The notes: generated from the sequence alone by a model not told the origin. A stretch of 16,241 nucleotides of DNA from Hyphomicrobiales bacterium (GCA_026400425.1 JAPLPC010000389.1:13339-29579); one strand, 5' to 3'. Positions 1 through 6,780 are shown, counted from the stretch's first letter. A program made the numbers and translations.

Positions 1-230
1 CCGGCTCGAACATCTATCACTACGACCATATCCACGTGGATTTGATGCGTCGGCCGAAGCGGCCGTCGATCTGCAAGCCTGCGGCGGTGTCGGGTGAGGA
101 GGTCGCATCGCGCGCCATGGGCCGCAGCTATGCCGGCCGTGGCGACGATGGTCCGACCGGCTCGATCAAGAAGTCAGCCAAGAAAAGCCGCAAGACGCCG
201 GACGACGAGGATTTCTACGAGAACGAATAG
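1..230 (+). CDS. Extensin-like family protein, C-terminal fragment
   Basis: The reading frame is open from the window edge (first full codon at position 3) to a TAG stop at 228-230; the 5' part lies outside the window. The visible start reads GSNIYHYDHIHVDLMRR, followed by a Cys in SICKP. The YHYDHIHVDL block is typical of the extensin-like C-terminal domain found in many alphaproteobacterial secreted or cell-envelope proteins. The last 40 or so residues are a low-complexity, charged tail rich in Lys, Ser and Asp. The biochemical role of bacterial members is not established, though the His/Asp-rich block resembles metal-dependent peptidase-like folds. The gene converges on the tetR gene with only 9 bp between the stops. 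Confidence 0.75.
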   Translation, partial: GSNIYHYDHIHVDLMRRPKRPSICKPAAVSGEEVASRAMGRSYAGRGDDGPTGSIKKSAKKSRKTPDDEDFYENE

Positions 231-239
231 GCGGATCGC

Positions 240-899
240 TCAGATGCGATAGGCTGCGAGAAACACGCGTACCGCGCTGTTCACGACCTTGTCGATCTCC
301 GCCGCCGTCGGTGTCGGCTTGGCCTGGAAGATGAATGGCTGAAACAGTGTCGCCTGACACGACATCATGAATTGCGCCGCCGCCAGTTCGGTATCTTCGA
401 TGTCCAATTCCCCGGCGCTCACGCGGGCGTCGAGATAGGCGGCAACCAGCCCGATCGAATGCGCCAGCACGGCATCGTAAAAGCGTTTGCCGACATCGGG
501 CATCCGCTCGGCGATCGCCATCACCGTGCGGATGGCCGAGCCGCCGCCGGGGCGGCATAGCAACGCGACATAACCGCGGCCGAATTCGGCCAGCGTCGTT
601 TCGGCGTCGCGCTTCGGATCGAGATTGAAGACAGCCTTGCCCTGTTCTAGCTTTTCCTGCTCGACGATGGCTTCGAACAGCGCGCTCTTGTCGGCGAAGT
701 AAACATACAGCGTGCCCTTCGAGACGCCCGCGGCCCGTGCGATCTCGCCCATGCTGGCGCCGTCGAAGCCCAGCGTCATGAAGACCTTGCGGGCGCCGTC
801 CAGGATCTGCCGGCGCTTGGCGCTGTCTTCTTCGCCAACCGGGGCAAGAGGGGTTCGGTGAGGCGCAACCATTCGTTCAGCCTGCTGGAGGATCGCCAA
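240..899 (-). CDS. TetR/AcrR-family transcriptional repressor of the divergent efflux operon
   Basis: A 219-residue protein of typical TetR-family length. The N-terminal DNA-binding domain spans about residues 27-75. It contains the helix-turn-helix ASMGEIARAAGVSKGTLYVY (about 49-68) followed by FADKSALF, a strong TetR signature. The C-terminal ligand-binding/dimerisation domain is divergent and gives no ligand clue; it loosely resembles AefR-like members. The frame opens with TTG at 899. An in-frame ATG lies at 872-870 (residue 10), and neither has a convincing Shine-Dalgarno sequence, so the true start is uncertain. The gene is divergent from the emrA-like gene, with a perfect-arm palindrome between them. 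I infer that it represses both the efflux operon and itself until a toxic ligand is bound. Confidence 0.9.
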   Translation of the reverse strand: MAILQQAERMVAPHRTPLAPVGEEDSAKRRQILDGARKVFMTLGFDGASMGEIARAAGVSKGTLYVYFADKSALFEAIVEQEKLEQGKAVFNLDPKRDAETTLAEFGRGYVALLCRPGGGSAIRTVMAIAERMPDVGKRFYDAVLAHSIGLVAAYLDARVSAGELDIEDTELAAAQFMMSCQATLFQPFIFQAKPTPTAAEIDKVVNSAVRVFLAAYRI

Positions 900-955
900 A
901 AGCTTTCAGCCGTATCCGGCCAACCGGGCGCAATCGCATTCACGTGAATAGCATT

Positions 956-984
956 TCTTTACCTTGACCGAACCGTTCGGTCAA
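956..984 (-). promoter_or_regulatory. Candidate tetR promoter overlapping the operator
   Basis: Read on the minus strand, TTGACC (984-979) is separated by 17 bp from TAAAGA (961-956). The -35 box matches the sigma-70 consensus in 5 of 6 positions, the -10 only in 3 of 6. The predicted transcript would start near 949, upstream of both possible tetR starts. The -35 lies inside the right arm of the palindrome, so bound repressor would occlude it. This is inferred from motif and spacing only. Confidence 0.45.
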
Positions 985-988
985 GGTA
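960..988. promoter_or_regulatory. 29-bp palindromic operator for the TetR-family repressor
   Basis: The left arm TACCTTGACCGAAC (960-973) and right arm GTTCGGTCAAGGTA (975-988) are exact reverse complements around a single C at 974. The core TTGACCGAAC resembles half-sites of known TetR-family operators. It sits between the divergent tetR and emrA-like genes, 60 bp upstream of the emrA start and 61-88 bp upstream of the possible tetR starts. A 28-of-29 symmetric sequence at this location is very unlikely by chance, so the operator call is strong even without binding data. Confidence 0.88.
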
Positions 989-992
989 CGAG
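964..992 (+). promoter_or_regulatory. Candidate promoter of the emrAB-like operon
   Basis: On the plus strand TTGACC (964-969), 17 bp and TACGAG (987-992) form a plausible sigma-70 promoter with a good -35 and a weak -10 (3 of 6). The -35 lies in the left arm of the operator palindrome and the -10 begins at its right edge, so repressor binding would cover the promoter. The transcript would start about 999, giving a leader of roughly 50 nt before the emrA-like ATG. Confidence 0.5.
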
Positions 993-1047
993 TTGTCGCA
1001 CGGAGCGGGGCCCGGAGGGTTTCGCGTGACGATTTCAGGAGGCCGCA

Positions 1048-2220
1048 ATGGCCGGACCACGCGATCAGGCAGCCCGCATCGTTCCAGCAGACGCCGACGA
1101 TAGCGCTGCCTCGCCGCGGGTGGTGCCGCTGTCGGATGAGCCGGCAGCGCGTGGTCCCGCCAATCCGCAGGCACCTGCACAAGAAGCGGCTCCAGCGGCC
1201 GCAAAGCCTGCCGCACCGAAGTCGCCGCGCAAGAAGCGGATACTGCTCGGTATCGGTGCTCTCGCGGCCGTCGCGGCGGTGTATTACGGCGTCAACTACT
1301 ATCTGGTCGGCCGCTTCATCGTCTCGACCGACGATGCCTATGTGCGGGCCAACAACTCGACGCTCGGCGCGCGTGTTGCCGGCCACATCGCGCAGATCGT
1401 CCCCGGCGACAACACGCTGGTGAAAGCGGGGCAAACCCTGTTCAAGATCGATGATGGCGACTACAAAATCGCGGTCGATGCCGCCCGGCGCAAGATCGAT
1501 ACGCAGAATGCCACGATTGAGCGGATCGGCCGCCAGGTCGGCGCGCAAGAGAGCGCGGTGGAGCAGGCGCAGGCGCAGCTCGCTTCTGCCGATGCCGCAG
1601 CCAACCGGGCGCAACTTGAATTCGATCGCCAGCAGACATTGAGCAAGCAGGGATTCGCATCGCGTTCGGTCTATGAGACGTCGCTGTCGAACCGCGACCA
1701 GACCGAAGCGTCGGTCAAGGCGGCCCGCGCCGCCATCGATTCTGCGAGAAGCGCCGTCGACGTCACCAAGGCGCAGCAACAGGAAGCCCGGGCGCAATTG
1801 CAGGAGCTGCAGAGTGCGCTGGACAAGGCGCAGCGCGACCTCGCATTCACCGAGGTGAAGGCGCCGGTCACCGGCCAGCGCCTCGCCAACATCGTGCCGC
1901 TCGACGACGTCTATATCGACGCCAATTTCAAGGAGACGCAGCTGCGTCGCCTGAAGCCGGGCCAGCCGGTCTCGATCGAGCTCGATGCCGATAGCAGCCG
2001 CGAGATCGTCGGCACCGTGGAAAGCTTGTCGCCCGCGGCCGGCGCCGTGTTCACTTTGCTTCCACCGGACAATGCCACCGGCAATTTCACTAAGATCGTG
2101 CAGCGCGTCCCGGTGCGAATCCGCGTGCCCGCCGAGGTTGCCAGACAGAACGTGCTGCGCGCGGGCATGTCGGTCTATGTCCGCGTCAACACCAAGGCGG
2201 ATGCGACGCCTGCGCAGTAA
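1048..2220 (+). CDS. emrA: EmrA/HlyD-family efflux adaptor (membrane fusion protein) with an apparent internal deletion
   Basis: A 390-residue periplasmic adaptor expected to link the inner-membrane MFS pump encoded next to an outer-membrane channel. A perfect AGGAGG (1037-1042) lies five bases before the ATG. Residues 1-63 form a Pro/Ala-rich cytoplasmic tail ending KKR, and one membrane anchor follows at about 64-86. The HlyD signature STDDAYVRANN is at 93-103, the first lipoyl half at 103-138, a long Gln/Ala-rich coiled coil at about 140-265, and the beta-barrel with YIDANFKETQL at 289-299. The second lipoyl half is unusual. Only 13 residues separate APVTG (272-276, counted to the G) from IDANFKETQ, against 29 in E. 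coli EmrA as I recall it. About 16 residues, including the usual V..G motif, seem to be missing in frame. The family assignment is secure; full function is uncertain. Confidence 0.88.
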   Translation: MAGPRDQAARIVPADADDSAASPRVVPLSDEPAARGPANPQAPAQEAAPAAAKPAAPKSPRKKRILLGIGALAAVAAVYYGVNYYLVGRFIVSTDDAYVRANNSTLGARVAGHIAQIVPGDNTLVKAGQTLFKIDDGDYKIAVDAARRKIDTQNATIERIGRQVGAQESAVEQAQAQLASADAAANRAQLEFDRQQTLSKQGFASRSVYETSLSNRDQTEASVKAARAAIDSARSAVDVTKAQQQEARAQLQELQSALDKAQRDLAFTEVKAPVTGQRLANIVPLDDVYIDANFKETQLRRLKPGQPVSIELDADSSREIVGTVESLSPAAGAVFTLLPPDNATGNFTKIVQRVPVRIRVPAEVARQNVLRAGMSVYVRVNTKADATPAQ

Positions 2221-2273
2221 CGGCGCTCTTCGCCGTGACGGCATAACGCGATCGTAGAACAGGATGACCACCG

Positions 2274-3860
2274 ATGTCCTCGGCAGCGACCACCATGTCA
2301 GGCGCACCACCGGCGACACCGGCCGATGACCGGATCGCGCCGCGGCGGCTGATCGCGTTCCTGATCATGGTGTTCGGCATGTTCATGTCGATTCTCGACA
2401 TCCAGATCGTGTCGGCGTCGTTGTCCGAGATCCAGGCGGGGTTGTCGGCATCGTCCAACGAAGTTTCATGGGTGCAGACCGCCTATCTGATCGCCGAAGT
2501 GATCGCGATACCGCTGTCCGGATTCCTGTCGCGCGCACTCGGCACGCGTTTGTTGTTTGCAATCTCCGCATCAGGTTTCACTTTTGCGAGCCTGATGTGC
2601 GGCTTCACCTCGTCCATCGAGCAGATGATCTTGTGGCGGGCCGTGCAGGGGTTCTTGGGCGCCGGCATGATCCCCACCGTGTTCGCGTCGGCCTATACGA
2701 TTTTCCCCCGCACCAAGCTCCACATCGTCGCGCCGATCATCGGTCTCGTTGCCACACTGGCACCGACCATCGGTCCGACGGTGGGCGGCTACATCACCGA
2801 CGCGCTGTCGTGGCACTGGCTGTTCTTCATCAATGTGGTACCGGGCATTGGCATCACGATCGGCGTGCTTGCGCTGGTGGATTTCGACGAGCCGCATTTC
2901 GCATTGCTCGATCGTTTCGACTGGTGGGGCCTCGGCTTCATGGCCGGCTTTCTCGGCTCGCTCGAATATGTGCTGGAGGAGGGGCCGCGCAACGATTGGT
3001 TCGACGATGAGGCCATCGCCGTGTTTGCGGTGATCTGCGCCTTTTCGGCCGTTGCGTTCTTCTGGCGGGTGCTGACGGCGAAAGAGCCGATCGTCGATCT
3101 GCGTGCGTTCACCAATCGTAATTTCGCGCTCGGCTCGACTTTTTCTTTCTGCATCGGCATCGGGCTCTATGGCCTCACATATATCTATCCGCTGTATCTG
3201 GCCCAGGTGCGCGGCTACAGCGCGCTGATGATCGGCGAGACGATGTTCGTATCGGGCATCGCCATGTTCCTGATGGCGCCGGTGGTGGGGCGTCTGATGA
3301 CCAAGGTCGATCTGCGGATCCTGATTTTTAGCGGCCTGTTGCTGTTCGCTTCGGGGACCTGGCTGATGACCTCGATCACGCGCGACTACGATTTCAACGA
3401 ATTGATGGTGCCGCAAATCCTGCGCGGCATGGGGATGATGCTGGCGATGGTTCCCATCAACAACATCGCGCTCGGCACGCTGACGCCGGAGATGTTGAAG
3501 AATGCGTCCGGGCTGTTCAACCTGACCCGCAATCTCGGCGGCGCGCTTGGGCTTGCGCTGATCAATACCGTGCTCGATCATCGCACCGATTTTCACATCT
3601 CCCGCCTGCACGACAAGGTGACCTGGGGCAATGCCCAGGCGGTCGAGACGCTGAATATGCTGACGCAGAAATTCCAGGGCATGGGCGACGCCTCCAGGAT
3701 GGCGCTGACGCAGTTGTCGTCGATCGTCCATCGCCAGGCCGTCGTGATGGGCTTCGGCGACGCGTTCCTCATGCTGTCTTGTTTCTACGTTTGCCTGAGC
3801 GCGATGGTTCTGCTGCTTAGCAAGCCCAGCAATCCCGCGACCGGCGGTGGCGGGCATTAG
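2274..3860 (+). CDS. emrB: EmrB/QacA-type (DHA2) MFS drug:proton antiporter
   Basis: A 528-residue, very hydrophobic protein matching the 14-helix DHA2 family, which exports drugs or other toxic amphiphiles in exchange for protons. AGGATG (2261-2266) seven bases before the ATG serves as ribosome-binding site. The first helix (about 26-48) runs into LDIQIVSASL. The MFS motif A region is LSGFLSRALGTR (81-92). The antiporter motif C region, LAPTIGPTVGGYITD (162-176), is followed by WHWLFFINVVPG (180-191), typical of EmrB. The C-terminus is short and cytoplasmic. The gene starts 53 bp after the adaptor stop on the same strand, so the two form one operon, most likely controlled by the divergent TetR regulator. 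The substrate cannot be read from sequence. Confidence 0.94.
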   Translation: MSSAATTMSGAPPATPADDRIAPRRLIAFLIMVFGMFMSILDIQIVSASLSEIQAGLSASSNEVSWVQTAYLIAEVIAIPLSGFLSRALGTRLLFAISASGFTFASLMCGFTSSIEQMILWRAVQGFLGAGMIPTVFASAYTIFPRTKLHIVAPIIGLVATLAPTIGPTVGGYITDALSWHWLFFINVVPGIGITIGVLALVDFDEPHFALLDRFDWWGLGFMAGFLGSLEYVLEEGPRNDWFDDEAIAVFAVICAFSAVAFFWRVLTAKEPIVDLRAFTNRNFALGSTFSFCIGIGLYGLTYIYPLYLAQVRGYSALMIGETMFVSGIAMFLMAPVVGRLMTKVDLRILIFSGLLLFASGTWLMTSITRDYDFNELMVPQILRGMGMMLAMVPINNIALGTLTPEMLKNASGLFNLTRNLGGALGLALINTVLDHRTDFHISRLHDKVTWGNAQAVETLNMLTQKFQGMGDASRMALTQLSSIVHRQAVVMGFGDAFLMLSCFYVCLSAMVLLLSKPSNPATGGGGH

Positions 3861-3881
3861 CGCCATCAGGCCTGCGATCGA

Positions 3882-3925
3882 AACGAGCGAGGGGCCCGGC
3901 GTGTTGCGCCAGACCCCTCATCGTT
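3882..3925. terminator. Hairpin between convergent emrB and rnpB, probable bidirectional terminator
   Basis: The arms AACGA..GAGGGG (3882-3894) and CCCCTC..TCGTT (3914-3925) pair, and an inner GGCG/CGCC stem closes a short loop near 3902-3906. Small mismatches interrupt the stem. It lies 21 bp after the emrB stop and immediately beyond the 3' end of RNase P RNA, where a terminator is needed for both convergent units. The U-tract is poor on both strands (only TTT on the minus strand), so efficiency is unclear; it may instead protect the 3' end. Confidence 0.55.
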
Positions 3926-3928
3926 GGA

Positions 3929-4421
3929 TATCAGCAGGCCTGTAAGCCGGGTTCTGTAAGGCATCGCCGCTTGCGCAACGACACGTGACGGCCATTCTTC
4001 TGGGGCCGCATTCGCATACGGCCTCTAGCAACCTACCCGGACAGCGGGTTTGACATCACCCTGCAGTGTTATCGTTCGTAGGCTTGCGCCCTTGCACGAA
4101 CTAACTGCCATGCCGTCCCTATTCGGTTTTGCTCCCGGTGGGGTTTACCCTGCCGTCTCCGTTGCCGGATCCGCGGTGCGCTCTTACCGCACCTTTTCAC
4201 CCTTACCCGCCTTTGCGGCTTGCGCCGCTACGGCGCGGCGAGCCCGCGGGCCAGTCGCGCCGAAGCCCCGAAGGGCGAAGGAGGGCGGTTCGTTCTCTGT
4301 GGCACTTTCCCTGGGGTCGCCCCCGCCGGACGTTATCCGGCACCGTATGTCATTGGAGCCCGGACTTTCCTCCCCCGCAGCCTTTCGACCATAGCGGGAG
4401 CGGCCGTCCGGCCGGCTGACG
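3929..4421 (-). ncRNA. rnpB: RNase P RNA (bacterial type A)
   Basis: Catalytic RNA that, with RnpA, removes 5' leaders from precursor tRNAs. On the minus strand it carries hallmark blocks in order: GAGGAAAGUCCGGGCUCC near the 5' end, CAGGGAAAGUGCCACAGAGA, then GGGUAAGGGUGAAAAGGUG, then ACCGGGAGCAAAACCGAAUA, and the 3' block ACAGAACCCGGCUUACAGG. The ends were set by P1 pairing. The 5' strand GUCAGCCGGCC (from 4420) pairs with the 3' strand GGCCUGCUGAU (to 3930) with one mismatch. The length of about 490 nt exceeds the 350-430 nt usual for type A RNAs. Much of the excess is in a GC-rich arm at 4207-4288, including a GCGGC-GCAA-GCCGC hairpin, in the position of the variable P12 helix. The gene is convergent with emrB. 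Confidence 0.96.
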
Positions 4422-4426
4422 GGCAA

Positions 4427-4455
4427 GCCATGGGGGTTAACGTCTCGCGCGTCAA
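4427..4455 (-). promoter_or_regulatory. Candidate rnpB promoter
   Basis: On the minus strand TTGACG (4455-4450), 17 bp and CATGGC (4432-4427) lie just upstream of the 5' end of RNase P RNA. The expected start, about six to seven bases beyond the -10, falls at 4421-4420, which is exactly where P1 pairing places the RNA's 5' end. The -35 is good (5 of 6) and the -10 is weak (2 of 6). It fits in the 40 bp between the amidase stop and rnpB, suggesting rnpB has its own promoter. Confidence 0.45.
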
Positions 4456-4461
4456 GCGGCG

Positions 4462-5301
4462 TCAGCCGGTTCGGGTGGTCGCGTCTGCAGGCAAACTCAC
4501 AAGCAGCGCTTCCAGGGTTTGCAGGGTCGAGAGGTCGGCGACGCCATTGACGCGCTCGGGGCGGAAATGGCGCTGGAAGGCCGTCACGGTCTCGGTCGTG
4601 GCTGCATCGTACAGGCCGCTGGCCTCGATGCCGTATCCGTAACGCGCAAGCGCCAATTGCAGCGCCTTCACTTCATCCCCGGAGGCGCCGCTGCGCAGGC
4701 CGTCGCCCGATACGATCGGCGCCGGATGCACCCAGTGGCCGACGCCGGAACTGGCGAGCAGGTGCCACGGAAATTTCTCGCCCGGATCTTTCTTGCGCGA
4801 CGGCGCCACGTCGGAATGGCCGAGCACGCGATGGGGCGGCATCTCACGGCGCAGCAGGATGCCGCGGCACAGCGCCGTGACGGCTGCGATCTGTCGCGAT
4901 GGAAAGTCGGGATAGCCCCAATCATGGCCGCGATTGATGATCTCGATGCCGATGGAGCAGGAATTGATGTCGTCTTCGCCGGCCCAGTAAGACGAGCCGG
5001 CATGCCAGGCGCGCTTGGATTCCGGGACGGTCTGCACGATGCGGCCATCCTCAAGCACGATGTAATGCGCGGATACGTCGGTGCCGTCGCTGCAGAGCCG
5101 GGCGATCGCGCCCTCCGCGTCTGGCATCCCGGTATAGTGCAGTACGATCATGTCGGGTACGAGCCCCTTGTTCCGATCGCCATAGTTTGGGGACGGTATC
5201 ACGTCGGAAACGACGGAGGAATCCGGCATAAAGGTGGGCAAGTCCGCGACCCCGTTCGGGATCGGCAGCGGGCGTTGGCGCTTGGTCTCAGGTCCGGGCA
5301 A
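4462..5301 (-). CDS. AmpD/AmiD-like N-acetylmuramoyl-L-alanine amidase with C-terminal peptidoglycan-binding domain
   Basis: A 279-residue zinc amidase predicted to cut the bond between MurNAc and L-Ala in muropeptides or peptidoglycan. The Amidase_2 domain spans about residues 35-182. Likely zinc ligands are His55 (VLHYTG), His162 (LGHSDVAPSRKKDPG) and Asp172, with Glu120 (IGIEIINRGHDWGYP) as probable catalytic residue and His100 in WHAG. A PG_binding_1-type helical domain follows at about 203-265 (LRSGASGDEVKALQLAL ... YDAATTETVTAFQRHF). The frame opens with TTG at 5301, preceded by GGAGATGAG. An alternative ATG is at 5229 (MPDSSVVSDVIPSPN), which may be nearer the conserved N-terminus. Neither start gives a signal peptide or lipobox, unlike E. 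coli AmiD, so a cytoplasmic AmpD-type recycling role is possible. It is divergent from the dcw cluster. Confidence 0.9.
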   Translation of the reverse strand: MPGPETKRQRPLPIPNGVADLPTFMPDSSVVSDVIPSPNYGDRNKGLVPDMIVLHYTGMPDAEGAIARLCSDGTDVSAHYIVLEDGRIVQTVPESKRAWHAGSSYWAGEDDINSCSIGIEIINRGHDWGYPDFPSRQIAAVTALCRGILLRREMPPHRVLGHSDVAPSRKKDPGEKFPWHLLASSGVGHWVHPAPIVSGDGLRSGASGDEVKALQLALARYGYGIEASGLYDAATTETVTAFQRHFRPERVNGVADLSTLQTLEALLVSLPADATTRTG

Positions 5302-5354
5302 TCTTTTCTCATCTCCACGATATCGACGCTGCTTGTCTCCAGCGAAGGGGACAC

Positions 5355-5383
5355 ACTATTCCGTTCGCAGTCTTGCGGCGCAA
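5355..5383 (-). promoter_or_regulatory. Weak candidate promoter for the amidase gene
   Basis: On the minus strand TTGCGC (5383-5378), 17 bp and AATAGT (5360-5355) give matches of 3 of 6 and 4 of 6 to the sigma-70 consensus. Transcription would start near 5348, leaving a 45-nt leader before the TTG start at 5301. Other weak boxes can be found in this AT-richer stretch, so this is only a candidate. Confidence 0.25.
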
Positions 5384-5530
5384 TGTTTACAGAACGGTTT
5401 TGCCTTTTTATTTCATAGGTCTATGCGCGATACGCCAGCGCCACGATACAACCTCTGCGCTGCGAATTGAATCGATCCGTTCCGAGGTCTTCAACACTTT
5501 CTTAACGCTAAAAGACGTTACTGAAGTTTG

Positions 5531-5543
5531 AAGCACCGTGCTT
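5531..5543. repeat. 13-bp palindrome AAGCAC-C-GTGCTT upstream of the dcw cluster
   Basis: Two perfect 6-bp arms flank a single C, in the AT-richer part of the gene-free region and about 245 bp before rsmH. It could be a regulator half-site pair or a small hairpin. No known operator is recognised, and a repeat of this size can arise by chance. Confidence 0.35.
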
Positions 5544-5788
5544 GTTCTGGTCCGGTGTGAGTTCCATTCGACGCTCATCCCATGGCCTATCTGCACATTC
5601 CATGTGGACGACAACGCGCCCCGTCGGATCACGCGGGCGATGCGCCGAAGCGGACTCACGAATGCGCGATGCCGCGGATGAGCCGCGTCTCGCGCCGAAA
5701 TTTGAGATGCCATTGGCCCGTCGGAGTCCGGATCGGTGTGGCGTCTCGCAGTGAAGGAACGGAACCCGTTGCCCGTTCGCGTGCGCGT

Positions 5789-6778
5789 ATGACTGATCCA
5801 AGGCATATCTCCGTGCTCGGCCCGCAAGCCGTGGAGATGCTGTCTCCGCGCGCCGGTGGCGTCTATGTGGACGCGACCTTCGGCGCGGGCGGTTATTCGC
5901 GCATGATCCTGGCGAACGAAGGCACGCGGGTGATTGCAATCGATCGCGACAGCACTGCGATCGCCGGCGGCGCCGAACTGGTGGCGTCCTCCGCCGGTCG
6001 CCTCACGCTGGTCGAGGATCGCTTCTCCAACCTTGCCGATGTCTGCGAAGCGCAGGGCACGCCGCTGGTCGATGGCGTGGTGATGGATGTCGGCGTCTCC
6101 TCGATGCAGATCGATCAAGCCGAGCGTGGCTTCTCGTTCCGCTTCGATGGCCCGCTCGACATGCGCATGAGCCAGCACGGCCCCAGTGCCGCGGATGTGG
6201 TGGCAGAGGCATCCGAAGCCGACCTCGCCAACATCATCTATATTTTCGGCGAAGAGCGTCACTCGCGCGGCGTTGCCCGCGAGATCGTGGCTGCGCGGAA
6301 AGAAGCCGCGATCACCACCACCAAGCAACTCGTAGATATCGTCGCCAAGGTCGTATGGGCGAAACCCGGCGAGATTCACCCGGCGACGCGGACCTTTCAG
6401 GCGCTGCGCATTTTCGTCAATGAAGAGCTCGACGAACTGCATACGGCACTCGCCGCCGCGGAGCGGGTGCTGAAGCCCGGTGGTCGTCTCTCGGTGGTCT
6501 CCTTCCATTCGCTGGAAGACCGCATCGTCAAGAATTTCATCACCGAGCGCAGCAAGGCCGGTGGCGGCTCGCGCCATCTGCCGGAGGTCGCGCAGTCCGC
6601 GCCGCGCTTCAAGATCGTCAACAAGCGGCCGATCATCGCCGGCGAGGATGAGACGAAAGCCAATCCGCGCGCGCGCTCCGCGAAACTGCGCGGCGCCGAG
6701 CGCACCGATGCGCCGGCGCAGGCCGCCGGTCCATTGCCGGGCTGGCCGACGCTTGCTTCCGTGATGCGGGGAGGCTGA
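5789..6778 (+). CDS. rsmH: 16S rRNA (cytosine(1402)-N4)-methyltransferase RsmH (MraW)
   Basis: A 329-residue SAM-dependent methyltransferase that modifies C1402 in the ribosomal decoding centre. It is usually the first or second gene of dcw clusters. The SAM-binding motif DATFGAGGYS is at 28-37, IDRD at 51-54, MDVGVSSMQ at 99-107, GPLDMRM at 121-127 and the family signature SFHSLEDR at 238-245. I chose the ATG at 5789 because MTDPRHISVLG aligns with the usual RsmH N-terminus and gives the usual length; the longer frame from 5582 would add 69 unrelated residues. No good Shine-Dalgarno sequence precedes 5789 (the nearest, AAGGA, is about 30 bases away), so start efficiency is unclear. ftsL starts two bases after its stop. 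Confidence 0.95.
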   Translation: MTDPRHISVLGPQAVEMLSPRAGGVYVDATFGAGGYSRMILANEGTRVIAIDRDSTAIAGGAELVASSAGRLTLVEDRFSNLADVCEAQGTPLVDGVVMDVGVSSMQIDQAERGFSFRFDGPLDMRMSQHGPSAADVVAEASEADLANIIYIFGEERHSRGVAREIVAARKEAAITTTKQLVDIVAKVVWAKPGEIHPATRTFQALRIFVNEELDELHTALAAAERVLKPGGRLSVVSFHSLEDRIVKNFITERSKAGGGSRHLPEVAQSAPRFKIVNKRPIIAGEDETKANPRARSAKLRGAERTDAPAQAAGPLPGWPTLASVMRGG

Positions 6779-6780
6779 GC

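Larger units (their letters stand above)
5302..5788. other. 487-bp gene-free region between the amidase and the dcw cluster
   Basis: No convincing gene is seen here. The stretch 5380-5550 is richer in A and T than its surroundings and is the likely place for divergent promoters. A weak plus-strand candidate is TTGCCT (5400-5405), 16 bp, TATGCG (5422-5427). Short inverted repeats occur at 5503-5520 (TAACG, 8 nt, CGTTA) and 5531-5543. Three GANTC sites (5469, 5653, 5724), which CcrM would methylate in this class if present, are about what chance predicts. The frame of rsmH stays open upstream to an ATG at 5582, but that segment is Arg/Pro-rich and unlike RsmH. No mraZ gene is present, although mraZ often precedes rsmH in other bacteria. 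Confidence 0.6.

Noticed and set aside
940..2319. Long open frame of 459 codons on the minus strand opposite the emrA-like gene
   Set aside because: Arg/Asp/Leu-rich composition typical of antisense frames in GC-rich genes. It covers the operator and promoters, and the plus strand carries clear HlyD motifs.
2571..3866. 431-codon minus-strand frame opposite emrB
   Set aside because: His/Gln/Arg-rich shadow of a recognised MFS gene, with no recognisable domain.
4050..4642. Several overlapping plus-strand open frames at the rnpB locus
   Set aside because: They lie antisense to a clearly recognised RNase P RNA and the amidase 3' end, and no protein family is evident.
4519..5418. 299-codon plus-strand frame opposite the amidase
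   Set aside because: The minus strand carries intact Amidase_2 and PG-binding motifs. The plus frame has no recognisable domain.
5469..5728. Cluster of GANTC (CcrM) sites before the dcw cluster
   Set aside because: Three sites in about 490 bp is close to chance expectation, so no enrichment is claimed.
5582..5788. 69-residue N-terminal extension of RsmH
   Set aside because: Arg/Pro/Ser-rich and unlike the family. The ATG at 5789 gives the standard N-terminus and length. Kept as an open question in the findings.
5408..6577. 389-codon minus-strand frame opposite rsmH and its upstream region
   Set aside because: Shadow of rsmH; its composition matches reverse-strand translation of a GC-rich gene.
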